Positions 22,859 to 31,212 of a stretch of 64,000 nucleotides of DNA are shown piece after piece. Location of the stretch: NCBI RefSeq assembly GCF_001654915.1, contig NZ_LXEQ01000027.1. One strand, given 5' to 3'. Each line of letters starts with the position of its first letter. Within the stretch, counting starts at the first letter, position 1. Below the pieces are notes generated by a model, which saw only the letters and a list, made by a program, of their open reading frames with translations, was not told the DNA's origin and did no database searches. Made by a program: the position numbers and the translations under genes. Source of the stretch: Buttiauxella ferragutiae (lineage in GTDB: Bacteria; Pseudomonadota; Gammaproteobacteria; Enterobacterales; Enterobacteriaceae).

Positions 22859-25021
22859 TTATTGTTTAATAACATAGCCATAAGCGCGTTTTTTACGGTC
22901 ATCATCCAGTTTGATATAGACACCCTGTAATTCAGGAGCAAAGCCTGGTAACAGATTGATCCCTTCTTCCAGCGCCAGGAAATAACGCTGCACAGAACCG
23001 CCCCAGATTTCGCCCGGAACCACACATAAAACACCTGGAGGATATGGCAGAGCACCTTCAGCAGCGATGCGGCCTTCAACCTGAGATAACGCCACTAATT
23101 CAACGTTACCGCGCACAAACTCAATGTTTGCCTGTTGAGGATTCATCACGACTTTCGGGAAGTGGTCTTTACGGAACATCTCTTTTTGCAGCTGTTTGAC
23201 GTTATGGCTGACGTACAAATCGTGCATTTCCTGGCACAACTGACGGATGGTGTAGCCCTGATAGCGTTCTTCGTAGGTTTTATAGATTGATGGCAGAACT
23301 TCAGATAACGGCGCATCTTCTTCAATCAGGCGCTCAAAACGGGAAATTTGAGCAACAAGATGCTGCATTTTTGCCATGTCTTCGGCAGGTGTCATCAGGA
23401 ACAGAATGGAGTTGAGGTCGCATTTCTCCGGGACAATGCCGTTCTCGCGCAGGAAGTTGGCGAGGATAGTCGCTGGTACGCCGAAGCTATCGTATTCACC
23501 GGTCTGAACGTTGATACCCGGAGTGGTCAGCATCAGTTTGCATGGGTCAACGAAGTATTGGTGCTCGGCGTAGTTATCAAATGAGTGCCAGCGTTCGCCT
23601 GGGATGAAGTTAAAGAAGCGCAGGTCGTTTGCCATGGTTTCGGTATCAAACTCTTCCCACTTACGGCCATCAATAGTTTCTGGTACGAACGGACGAATAT
23701 GTTTGCAGAGTTTTAACAGCAGCTTGCGGGTCTCAATCCCGACTTTTACGCAGTCCATCCACATACGTTTACCGCTTTCGCCTTCATGCATTTTGGCGTT
23801 AACGTCAAGGGCGGCAAACAGCGGATAGAACGGGCTGGTGGAAGCGTGCATCATAAACGCATTGTTCATACGCTTATGATTGACATAGCGATCTTGCCCT
23901 TTGATATGCTTGTCTTTTTTATGAATTTGCGAAGTCTGAGAGAAGCCAGCTTGCTGTTTATGTACGGATTGTGTGACCAGAATGCCTGGGTCATTTTCAT
24001 TTAATTCAAGCAGCAGAGGTGAACAGTCGTTCATCATCGGAATGAATTGCTCATAACCTACCCATGCAGAATCAAACAGGATGTAGTCACACAGATGACC
24101 AATCTTATCAACGACCTGGCGTGCGTTATAAATAGTGCCGTCGTAAGTGCCCAACTGGATAACGGCCAGGCGGAATGGACGTTTCTCAGCACCTCGATTT
24201 GGTGCAACTTCACGCACTAAATCACGGAGATATTTCTCTTCAAAACAGTGAGCATCAATACCACCGATAAATCCGAACGGGTTACGAGCTGTTTCCAGAT
24301 AAACTGGTGTAGCGCCCGCCTGAATCAATGCACCATGGTGGTTGGATTTATGGTTATTACGGTCAAATAACACCAGATCGCCCGGTGCCAGTAATGCGTT
24401 CAACACCACTTTGTTAGAAGAAGAAGTCCCGTTTAAGACAAAGTAGGTTTTATCAGCGTTAAACACTTTCGCTGCGTGCATCTGTGCAGTACACGGAGCG
24501 CCTTCATGGATCAGTAAATCACCCATGGAGACGTCAGCATTACAAAGGTCAGAGCGGAAAAGCGTTTCACCAAAGTAATCAAAGAATTGGCGTCCAGCCG
24601 GGTGACGGCGGAAGAATTGGCCGCCCTGGTGTCCCGGGCAGTCGAAGGCAGCATTACCCTGCTGCACATATTCCACCAGGCTGCCAAAGAACGGTGGTAG
24701 CACTTCTTTTTCATATTTAACCGCTGCGGCTTCCAGCTGTTTGCCATAGAAATCCACATTTCCATCGCACAGTTCAAACACGCCAGTAACGCGAGGTAGC
24801 ACTTCGGCTGGTAACTCTTCTTCGCAGCAAACGGCGACAAAGATTGGAATACCAAAACCCGTCTGTTCAATGGTATCTAACATACCTGATGTTGCATCTT
24901 TTACGGAAATGACGGCGGCCGACACATCAGTAAAATTAGTATTTGTTATCTCGACGATTTCACGTTCGGTACTAAAGCATTCAGTCGCGCTGGTATTAAC
25001 TGCTATTTTTAATTTTTCCAT
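22859..25021 (-). CDS. speF: Inducible ornithine decarboxylase SpeF
   Basis: 720 residues, about 12 fewer than E. coli SpeF owing to a shorter C-terminal tail (it ends YGYVIKQ). Fold-type I PLP decarboxylase with an N-terminal wing domain (1-105), the PLP-lysine in SVHKQQAGFSQ near 350, and the ligand-binding DSAWVGYEQ near 320. Converts ornithine to putrescine and CO2. Lysine or arginine decarboxylase is less likely because the sequence follows SpeF closely and the partners are speFL and potE. A 325-bp leader separates it from speFL. Confidence 0.95.
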   Translation of the reverse strand: MEKLKIAVNTSATECFSTEREIVEITNTNFTDVSAAVISVKDATSGMLDTIEQTGFGIPIFVAVCCEEELPAEVLPRVTGVFELCDGNVDFYGKQLEAAAVKYEKEVLPPFFGSLVEYVQQGNAAFDCPGHQGGQFFRRHPAGRQFFDYFGETLFRSDLCNADVSMGDLLIHEGAPCTAQMHAAKVFNADKTYFVLNGTSSSNKVVLNALLAPGDLVLFDRNNHKSNHHGALIQAGATPVYLETARNPFGFIGGIDAHCFEEKYLRDLVREVAPNRGAEKRPFRLAVIQLGTYDGTIYNARQVVDKIGHLCDYILFDSAWVGYEQFIPMMNDCSPLLLELNENDPGILVTQSVHKQQAGFSQTSQIHKKDKHIKGQDRYVNHKRMNNAFMMHASTSPFYPLFAALDVNAKMHEGESGKRMWMDCVKVGIETRKLLLKLCKHIRPFVPETIDGRKWEEFDTETMANDLRFFNFIPGERWHSFDNYAEHQYFVDPCKLMLTTPGINVQTGEYDSFGVPATILANFLRENGIVPEKCDLNSILFLMTPAEDMAKMQHLVAQISRFERLIEEDAPLSEVLPSIYKTYEERYQGYTIRQLCQEMHDLYVSHNVKQLQKEMFRKDHFPKVVMNPQQANIEFVRGNVELVALSQVEGRIAAEGALPYPPGVLCVVPGEIWGGSVQRYFLALEEGINLLPGFAPELQGVYIKLDDDRKKRAYGYVIKQ

Positions 25022-25346
25022 TTTGACTTTGTTCTCTTGTATTTTGAATAATTGAAATTTTGGTATGACATGGTCGTCAGATATTCCCCACAGGGAATCC
25101 GATGTTTATTATTTTTTTAAAGACAATAACTACCCGCAATAATTCTTATTATTGAATTACTGATATGAGTCGATATATGTCAGGTGATTGATTCACCGGA
25201 TTGGCTAAAAGCTAATTTGGATAGTCAAATGCCATACGCAAAACGAAAGATAATAGTAGCTATATTCAACAGCTTACTTTATTTATCAGTGTTTAGAGAC
25301 AAGCAGGCACGAGTATCCACAAAAGCAGATGCCGTGGGGGAGGGGT

Positions 25347-25451
25347 TTACTTAGAGTTGAAAAGATGAAAATCAAAACAGCTACGGTGTATTAGCATCAT
25401 AATATGCGTAACACGTCGTATGTGTGGCATGGATTTATTATTGTTTTCCAT
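25347..25451 (-). CDS. speFL: Ornithine-sensing leader peptide SpeFL (34 residues)
   Basis: 34-codon ORF upstream of speF, the same length as E. coli SpeFL as I recall it. AAGGA lies nine bases before the ATG at 25451. The sensor segment MPHIRRVTHIM (residues 8-18) keeps the HIRRxxH motif; the effector end reads FDFHLFNSK, against FDFHFFNAR in E. coli. In E. coli ornithine stalls the ribosome at the end of this peptide, preventing Rho termination and switching on speF. Here the 325-nt gap to speF gives room for the same mechanism. Too short for routine ORF calling. Confidence 0.88.
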   Translation of the reverse strand: MENNNKSMPHIRRVTHIMMLIHRSCFDFHLFNSK

Positions 25452-25486
25452 TTCTCTATTTCCTTATATGGTGGGAAATCGAGGTC

Positions 25487-25528
25487 ATTGTAATCATGAG
25501 AAGATATAAAACTGTGACATTTGTCACT
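25487..25528 (-). promoter_or_regulatory. CRP-like site and candidate promoter of speFL-speF-potE
   Basis: TGTGAcatttgTCACT (25513-25528) matches the CRP consensus TGTGA-N6-TCACA at 9 of 10 positions. Minus-strand TACAAT (25487-25492) lies so that transcription would begin about 41 bp from the site centre, the class II CRP geometry, and about 30 nt before the speFL ATG. Regulation by CRP is inferred. Confidence 0.5.
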
Positions 25529-26078
25529 AATGGTTTTAGTGTTAAAAATAAAACAATGTTTTTATTTAAGTCAAATGAATAAAATATCGTTTATCAGGGT
25601 TGCTGAAATGTGAAGTTATTATTATGCGAGTGGTGAGTATTAAATAAATAGCCACGAAGCATCAGGAACATTCGCACCCATTATTGAAAATGAACCCCGT
25701 AAAGCATCATGGGTGATAACAAGATGAAATCTTAATGTTAATCGTTTGTCACAATGGTAGATTTTCATGATCTACATAATGATTCATTTTTTATATCTGT
25801 TTTCGCATGTTTATTCACTCAAATTATCTAAGCAATAAATGCTGTGTAGTTTGAATTTTATGAAGCATATCTCTGCATGTTGATCGTTTAATGGCTTTTA
25901 TCTGCTGTTTTTTTCTGTTTACGGTGTCTGGCACCCGCGCTGAAAAAGGTCAAAAACGGTGTAAGTAGAATTTTTTAAGATGCAGCACAGGTTTTCATAA
26001 AAAACTCGTAGCGGTAGAAGATGAATGCTCGTATAAATACCATAATAAAACATCGTTTCAAAAAAAAAGGTATCGAAC
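25529..26078. other. AT-rich intergenic region between speFL and tabA
   Basis: About 550 bp, markedly richer in A+T than the neighbouring genes, with no ORF I can support. It must contain the tabA promoter; candidate -10 sequences are numerous and none stands out. The low G+C and A/T runs suggest an H-NS-bound control region, which is inference. Confidence 0.5.
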
Positions 26079-26531
26079 ATGATTATTGGCAACATTCATT
26101 CTTTGCAATCCTGGCTGCCGGAAGAACTGCGTCAGGCAATTGAACACGTGAAACAACACATCACTCCAGAAACACCACTTGGTAAACATGACATCGACGG
26201 TAACCGCCTGTTTATGCTGGTTTCTGAAGATTCCACACAACCAATCGAAGACCGCCCTGCGGAGTTTCACCAGCGCTATCTGGATATCCAGATTGTGATG
26301 AAGGGTCAGGAAGGGATGACGTTTAGCTGTCAGCCTGCGGGCGCGCCTGAGACTGACTTGTTGGCGGAAAAAGACATCGCGTTTCTGCCAGAAGGTGTGC
26401 AGGAAAAAACCATTATCATGAATGAAGGGGATTTCGTGGTGTTCTACCCAGGCGAAGTTCACAAACCACTGTGCGCGGTGGGCAAACCCGCGCCGGTGCG
26501 TAAAGTTGTGGTGAAGATGTTGGTAGGATAA
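26079..26531 (+). CDS. tabA: YhcH/YjgK/YiaL family protein TabA
   Basis: 150 residues, identical in length to E. coli YjgK (TabA). Single cupin-like beta-barrel domain (DUF386) with putative metal ligands in the HQRYLDIQ and FYPGEVHKP stretches (residues about 64 and 127). E. coli TabA influences biofilm formation; family members are suggested sugar-binding or epimerase-like enzymes, with no settled reaction. AAAAAGG precedes the ATG. Convergent with argI, with a palindromic repeat between. Confidence 0.93.
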   Translation: MIIGNIHSLQSWLPEELRQAIEHVKQHITPETPLGKHDIDGNRLFMLVSEDSTQPIEDRPAEFHQRYLDIQIVMKGQEGMTFSCQPAGAPETDLLAEKDIAFLPEGVQEKTIIMNEGDFVVFYPGEVHKPLCAVGKPAPVRKVVVKMLVG

Positions 26532-26540
26532 GGGAATTTT

Positions 26541-26623
26541 CACCCTCACCCTGGCCCTCTCCCTGAGGGAGAGGGAACTGGCTTTCGCCTTCGCCCCTTT
26601 GGGGAGAGGGTCGGGGTGAGGGG
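26541..26623. repeat. GGGAGAGGG-type palindromic repeat, double copy
   Basis: Two inverted arms: ccctcaccctggccctctccc, and ggggagagg followed by cggggtgagggg, plus an inner ccctctccctgagggagaggg hairpin. Lies between the convergent tabA and argI, and may serve as a transcript 3' end for both. Confidence 0.85.
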
Positions 26624-26626
26624 ATG

Positions 26627-27631
26627 TTACTTAACCAGCGTCGCCACCATCACCGCTTTAATGGTGTGCATGCGGTTTTCAGCCTGAGAGAACACCACGC
26701 TGTTTGGCGATTCAAACACTTCATCCGTCACTTCCATGCCACCGTGCAGACCATATTGTTCCGCCATTTGTTTACCCAGTGTCGTTTGGTCGTCGTGGAA
26801 TGCAGGCAGGCAATGCAGGAATTTCACCTCAGGATTGCCAGTCAGCGCCAGCATTGCGCTATTGACCTGATAATCCCGTAACAGGCTGATACGCTCAGCC
26901 CACTTCTCTTTAGCCTCGCCCATCGACACCCATACATCGGTATAAATGAAATCGGCCCCTTTCACGCCCGCGGCAATATCTTCTGTCAGCGTGATATTCC
27001 CACCGTTGTGAGCCGCCAGAGCCTGGCATTCGGTCACCAGTTTTTCATCCGGCCAGCATGCTTTTGGAGCCACCAGGCGCAAATTCAGCCCGGTCAACGC
27101 GGCAGCTTCCAGCATCGAATTACCCATGTTATTACGCGCATCACCTGCATAAACCAGCGTCATCTGTTGGAAGGTCTTACCGGGCATTTGCTCCTGCATA
27201 GTCAGCAAATCTGCCAATAATTGCGTTGGGTGAAATTCGTTAGTCAGCCCGTTCCACACCGGCACACCGGCATACTGCGCCAGCGTTTCAACGATTTCCT
27301 GGCCATACCCGCGATACTGAATGCCATCGTACATCCGGCCTAATACACGAGCCGTATCTTTAATTGATTCTTTATGCCCAATTTGGCTGCCGCTTGAGCC
27401 GAGCCAGGTGACTCGCGCGCCCTGGTCAAATGCGGCAACTTCGAAAGAGCACCTCGTACGAGTCGAGTCTTTTTCGAAGATGAGCGCAATATTTTTTCCA
27501 GTAAGATGCTGAACTTCAGTGCCTTTTTTCTTGTCACTTTTCAGTTTGGCAGACAGGGCAAGCAATTCTTGAAGTTGTGCAGGGGTGAAATCCAGTAATT
27601 TTAGAAAATGTTTTTGATAGAAATGACTCAT
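26627..27631 (-). CDS. argI: Ornithine carbamoyltransferase ArgI
   Basis: 334 residues, the E. coli length. Converts ornithine and carbamoyl phosphate to citrulline in arginine synthesis. The carbamoyl phosphate motif STRTRCSFE is near 56-64, the ornithine-binding HCLPAFHD near 272-279, and GNSMLEAA near 167. Two ARG boxes upstream indicate ArgR repression. Its proximity to speF-potE places two ornithine-consuming enzymes within 6 kb, although transcribed separately. Confidence 0.97.
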   Translation of the reverse strand: MSHFYQKHFLKLLDFTPAQLQELLALSAKLKSDKKKGTEVQHLTGKNIALIFEKDSTRTRCSFEVAAFDQGARVTWLGSSGSQIGHKESIKDTARVLGRMYDGIQYRGYGQEIVETLAQYAGVPVWNGLTNEFHPTQLLADLLTMQEQMPGKTFQQMTLVYAGDARNNMGNSMLEAAALTGLNLRLVAPKACWPDEKLVTECQALAAHNGGNITLTEDIAAGVKGADFIYTDVWVSMGEAKEKWAERISLLRDYQVNSAMLALTGNPEVKFLHCLPAFHDDQTTLGKQMAEQYGLHGGMEVTDEVFESPNSVVFSQAENRMHTIKAVMVATLVK

Positions 27632-27658
27632 ATTTTCCTCTCATGGCACAAGCCAGTA

Positions 27659-27697
27659 ATTGAATACAAATTCAATTTATATGTATGAATATTCATT
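27659..27697. promoter_or_regulatory. Tandem ARG boxes (ArgR operator) of argI
   Basis: Box 1 attgaatacaaattcaat (27659-27676) is a perfect TGAAT-N4-ATTCA palindrome. Box 2 tatgtatgaatattcatt (27680-27697) is weaker. The two are separated by 3 bp, the standard spacing for hexameric ArgR. Confidence 0.9.
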
Positions 27698-27795
27698 TGC
27701 AACCCCGAAAGTAAAATCTTTAGCGGGAAAGGTGGAGGCAAACTCAGCCGTGTGTGAAAATAGAAGTATCTGCCGACAAAATTGAGGAAAGGGCC

Positions 27796-28221
27796 ATGGC
27801 AAATCCAGAACTGCTGGAAGAGCAACGCGAAGAGACGCGTTTGATTATTGAAGAATTACTGGAAGACGGCAGCGATCCTGACGCGCTGTACACAATCGAG
27901 CATCACCTTTCCGCAGACGATTTCGAAACTCTTGAAAAAGCCGCTGTTGAGGCATTCAAAATGGGTTACGAAGTGACTGACCCTGAAGAGCTGGAAGTGG
28001 AAGAGGGTGATACCGTTATCTGCTGCGATGTGCTGAGCGAATGTGCGCTGAAAGCTGAACTGCTGGATGAGCAAGTTGAACAACTGCTGAACCTCGCCGA
28101 GAAATTCGGTGTGGATTATGACGGTTGGGGCACTTACTTCGAAGACCCGAACGGCGAAGAGGGTGAAGAAGGCGATGACGAAGATTTATTAGACGAAGAT
28201 GACGACGGCGTACGCCACTAA
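27796..28221 (+). CDS. rraB: Ribonuclease E inhibitor RraB
   Basis: 141 residues from the ATG at 27796 (GAGGAAAGG upstream); 14 open codons upstream are not conserved. Small acidic protein that binds the RNase E C-terminal scaffold and alters degradosome composition. Extremely acidic C-terminal tail (GEEGEEGDDEDLLDEDDD), as in E. coli (138 residues). Divergent from argI, with the ARG boxes in the shared region. Confidence 0.96.
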   Translation: MANPELLEEQREETRLIIEELLEDGSDPDALYTIEHHLSADDFETLEKAAVEAFKMGYEVTDPEELEVEEGDTVICCDVLSECALKAELLDEQVEQLLNLAEKFGVDYDGWGTYFEDPNGEEGEEGDDEDLLDEDDDGVRH

Positions 28222-28229
28222 TCTCTTCA

Positions 28230-28254
28230 GTGCAGCGGCGTAATGCCGCTGCAC
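28230..28254 (+). terminator. Strong stem-loop between rraB and miaE
   Basis: Perfect 10-bp GC-rich stem gtgcagcggc / gccgctgcac with a 5-nt loop, immediately after the rraB stop. No U-run follows, so it may stabilise the rraB 3' end rather than terminate. Confidence 0.55.
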
Positions 28255-28278
28255 ATCAAGGAAAGACAATAATCCAAT

Positions 28279-29055
28279 ATGAACTACCCGCAACTCCTCT
28301 CCCCGGTACTCAATTTCCTGCATTGCCCAACGCCTGACGCCTGGATTGAAAAAGCCCGGCAGCCTGAGTATTTACCTCTGTTGCTCACCGACCATCTGGT
28401 ATGCGAACTCAAAGCGGCGCAAACCGCCATGTTCCTGATTCGTAAATATGTCGCCGATAAGAGTAGCGCGCAGGTTTTACTTGATTGGCTAAAACCTTAC
28501 GAAGATTTCACTTTCCGTGAAGGCAAAGAACCTGATTTTGTCGCGCTGCATAAAAGCCTGAGTAAAAGCGTGATGCCAAAAACGCAAAACGCCTGGGGTC
28601 AGCAACTCATCGACAGCATGGTTTTGTTGATTAAAGAAGAGCTGCACCACTTCTTTCAGGTGCGCGAGATCATGCTCGCTCGCAATATTCCCTACGTTAA
28701 AATCACGGCCAGCCGTTATGCCAAAGGCTTACTGAGCGAAACACGTACCCATGAGCCAGTGATGCTGGTGGATAAATTGATTTGTGGGGCGTATATAGAG
28801 GCGCGATCTTGTGAACGCTTTGCTGCACTGGCGCCCCATCTGGATGATGAGCTACAGAAATTCTATTTGTCGCTGCTGCGTTCAGAAGCCCGGCATTATC
28901 AGGATTATTTAGCGTTAGCTGAAAAGATTGCTGGTGGGGATATTCGTGAACGAGTGCGTTTCTTTGGTGATATAGAAGCAGCTTTAATTAGCAGCCCGGA
29001 TAACGAATTTCGGTTTCATAGCGGTGTGCCTGGCGGTCAATCGCTTAAGGCTTGA
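28279..29055 (+). CDS. miaE: tRNA-(ms2io6A37) hydroxylase MiaE
   Basis: 258 residues. Ferritin-like diiron monooxygenase that hydroxylates the isopentenyl side chain of ms2i6A37 in tRNAs reading UNN codons, an O2-dependent step. Candidate iron ligands are in EELHHF (near 117), EARSCERF (near 174) and SEARHYQDY (near 207), the ExxH pattern of the family. Present in Salmonella and other enterobacteria, absent from E. coli K-12. The Shine-Dalgarno (AAGGAAAG) is unusually far upstream of the ATG. Confidence 0.94.
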   Translation: MNYPQLLSPVLNFLHCPTPDAWIEKARQPEYLPLLLTDHLVCELKAAQTAMFLIRKYVADKSSAQVLLDWLKPYEDFTFREGKEPDFVALHKSLSKSVMPKTQNAWGQQLIDSMVLLIKEELHHFFQVREIMLARNIPYVKITASRYAKGLLSETRTHEPVMLVDKLICGAYIEARSCERFAALAPHLDDELQKFYLSLLRSEARHYQDYLALAEKIAGGDIRERVRFFGDIEAALISSPDNEFRFHSGVPGGQSLKA

Positions 29056-29063
29056 ACAGCAAC

Positions 29064-29092
29064 ACGCTTATCGCTAAGGTAAGCGCGTTTTT
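29064..29092 (+). terminator. Intrinsic terminator of miaE
   Basis: Stem cgctta / taagcg followed by cgttttta just downstream of the miaE stop, separating it from the uhp operon. Confidence 0.65.
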
Positions 29093-29110
29093 ACCTTCCT
29101 GGAAAGTATC

Positions 29111-29701
29111 ATGATAACCATCGCCCTTATTGACGACCACCTCATCGTCCGCTCTGGCTTTGCGCAGCTATTGGGGCTGGAGCCGGACTTTCAGATTGTG
29201 GTTGAGTTCGGCTCCGGGCGCGAAGCGCTGGCTGGGCTGCCGGGCCGCGGTGTGCAGGTGTGTATTTGTGACATCTCGATGCCGGATATTTCCGGACTGG
29301 AACTGCTCGGCCAACTGCCAAAAGGAATGGCGACCATTATGCTGTCGGTGCACGACAGTCCGGCTTTGGTGGAGCAGGCTTTAAACGCAGGCGCACGTGG
29401 CTTTCTGTCTAAACGCTGTAGCCCGGATGAGCTGATTGCCGCCGTCCGTACGGTGGCGACAGGTGGCTGCTATCTGACGCCGGACATCGCCATCAAACTG
29501 GCGGCCGGACGGCAGGATCCGTTAACCAAACGCGAGCGTCAGGTAGCCGAAAAGCTAGCCCAGGGCATGGCGGTCAAAGAGATCGCCACTGAGCTTGGAC
29601 TATCGCCAAAGACGGTTCACGTCCATCGTGCCAATCTGATGGAAAAACTCGGCGTCAGTAACGACGTTGGGTTGGCTCACCACCTGTTTGATGGATGGTG
29701 A
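29111..29701 (+). CDS. uhpA: Response regulator UhpA
   Basis: 196 residues, identical in length to E. coli UhpA. Receiver domain with acidic pocket (IDDH at residues 7-10) and phospho-acceptor D54 in CICDISMPD, then a LuxR/FixJ-type helix-turn-helix (LTKRERQVAEKLAQGMAVKEIA near 138-160). Activates uhpT when UhpB is signalled by external glucose-6-phosphate through UhpC. Overlaps uhpB at TGATG. Confidence 0.97.
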   Translation: MITIALIDDHLIVRSGFAQLLGLEPDFQIVVEFGSGREALAGLPGRGVQVCICDISMPDISGLELLGQLPKGMATIMLSVHDSPALVEQALNAGARGFLSKRCSPDELIAAVRTVATGGCYLTPDIAIKLAAGRQDPLTKRERQVAEKLAQGMAVKEIATELGLSPKTVHVHRANLMEKLGVSNDVGLAHHLFDGW

Positions 29702-31203
29702 TGCAACCCTTTTTCTCCCGGTTTATTTCCGTCGTCGCCAGCTTTTTTATCTTCACGGCCAGCTGGTTTTGCCTGTGGAGTATCAGCCTGCATTTGGTGG
29801 AACGGCCCGATCTGGCAGTATTGCTATTTCCCTTTGGGCTGCGTTTGGGCCTGATGCTGCAGTGCCCACGTGGTTACTGGCCCGTGTTGCTCGGTGCGGA
29901 ATGGGTGATGCTTGGCTGGCTGGCGCAGGAAGTGGCTCTGACGCATGTTCCGTTGCTAATGATTGGCGGTGTGCTAACCGTCCTGCCAGTCGCGCTGATT
30001 TCCCGCTACCGCCATCAGCGTGACTGGCGCACTTTACTCCGTCAGGGCGGGGCGCTGATTGCCGCCGCACTGTTGCAGTCACTGCCGTGGATCGGGCAAG
30101 GACAGGAGACGCTGAACGCGTTGCTGATCACACTGACCGGCGGGCTAACTCTGGCCCCAACCTGCCTTGTCATCTGGCACTACCTCACCAGTACCGTCTG
30201 GCAGCCGCTGGGACCTGGATTGGTTTCACAACCAGTAAACTGGCGTGCCCGCCACCTTATCTGGTACCTGTTACTGTTTGTGCTCAGCTTGTGGCTACAG
30301 CTCGGGCTACCTGACGAACTTGCTCGCTTTACGCCGTTCTGCCTGGCGTTGCCGATTATCGCCCTTGCCTGGCACTACGGCTGGCAGGGCGCGCTGATCG
30401 CGACGTTGATGAATGCCATCGCGCTAATCGCCAGCCAGACCTGGCACGATCATCCTGTGGATTTACTCCTCTCGCTGCTGGCTCAAAGCCTGACCGGACT
30501 TCTGCTGGGGGCGGGGATCCAGCGCCTGCGTGAACTTAATCAGTCCCTGCAAACCGAACTGGTGCGTAACCGTCGTCTTGCTGAACGCTTGCTGGAAACC
30601 GAAGAGAGTGTACGGCGCGACGTGGCTCGTGAGCTACATGACGACATCGGCCAGACCATTACCGCAATTCGTACCCAGGCGGGTATTGTGCAGCGACTGG
30701 CGCAGGGCAATGACGGGGTCAAGATGGGGGGATTGCACATCGAACAGTTATCCCTTGGGATTTATGATTCGGTACGCCGTCTGCTGGGAAGACTGCGTCC
30801 ACGCCAGTTGGATGATTTATCTCTGGAGCAGGCAATTCGCTCGTTGATGCGTGAAATGGAGCTGGAAAGTCGGGGCATCATCAGCCATCTCGACTGGCAA
30901 ATTGACGAACCGCTGCTGAGCGAAAGCCAACGCGTGACACTGTTCCGCGTTTGCCAGGAAGGGTTAAACAACATTGTGAAGCACGCTAGCGCTAGCGCGG
31001 TAACGATTCAAGGCTGGCAGCAAGATGAGCGGCTGATGCTGGTTATTGAAGATGACGGCAGCGGCCTGCCTACCGAATCCGGGCAGCAAGGCTTCGGCCT
31101 GACGGGCATGTGCGAACGTGTGACAGCGCTCGGTGGAACTCTCAATATTTCCTGCACTTACGGCACTCGCGTAAGCGTAAATTTGCCATTGCGATACACC
31201 TAA
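29701..31203 (+). CDS. uhpB: Sensor histidine kinase UhpB
   Basis: 500 residues from the ATG at 29701, which overlaps the uhpA stop; an ATG two codons earlier is possible, but the E. coli protein is also 500 residues. The N-terminal half has about eight hydrophobic membrane segments (MASE1-like), then a HisKA_3 dimerisation segment RRDVARELHDDIGQTITAIR with the phosphorylated His near 313, and a HATPase_c domain with GFGLTGM near 478. Relays the UhpC signal to UhpA. Confidence 0.97.
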   Translation: MQPFFSRFISVVASFFIFTASWFCLWSISLHLVERPDLAVLLFPFGLRLGLMLQCPRGYWPVLLGAEWVMLGWLAQEVALTHVPLLMIGGVLTVLPVALISRYRHQRDWRTLLRQGGALIAAALLQSLPWIGQGQETLNALLITLTGGLTLAPTCLVIWHYLTSTVWQPLGPGLVSQPVNWRARHLIWYLLLFVLSLWLQLGLPDELARFTPFCLALPIIALAWHYGWQGALIATLMNAIALIASQTWHDHPVDLLLSLLAQSLTGLLLGAGIQRLRELNQSLQTELVRNRRLAERLLETEESVRRDVARELHDDIGQTITAIRTQAGIVQRLAQGNDGVKMGGLHIEQLSLGIYDSVRRLLGRLRPRQLDDLSLEQAIRSLMREMELESRGIISHLDWQIDEPLLSESQRVTLFRVCQEGLNNIVKHASASAVTIQGWQQDERLMLVIEDDGSGLPTESGQQGFGLTGMCERVTALGGTLNISCTYGTRVSVNLPLRYT

Positions 31204-31212
31204 GGACTGACG

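Noticed and set aside
22859..25021. Lysine or arginine decarboxylase instead of SpeF
   Set aside because: The sequence follows SpeF throughout, and the flanking speFL leader and PotE antiporter are specific to the ornithine system.
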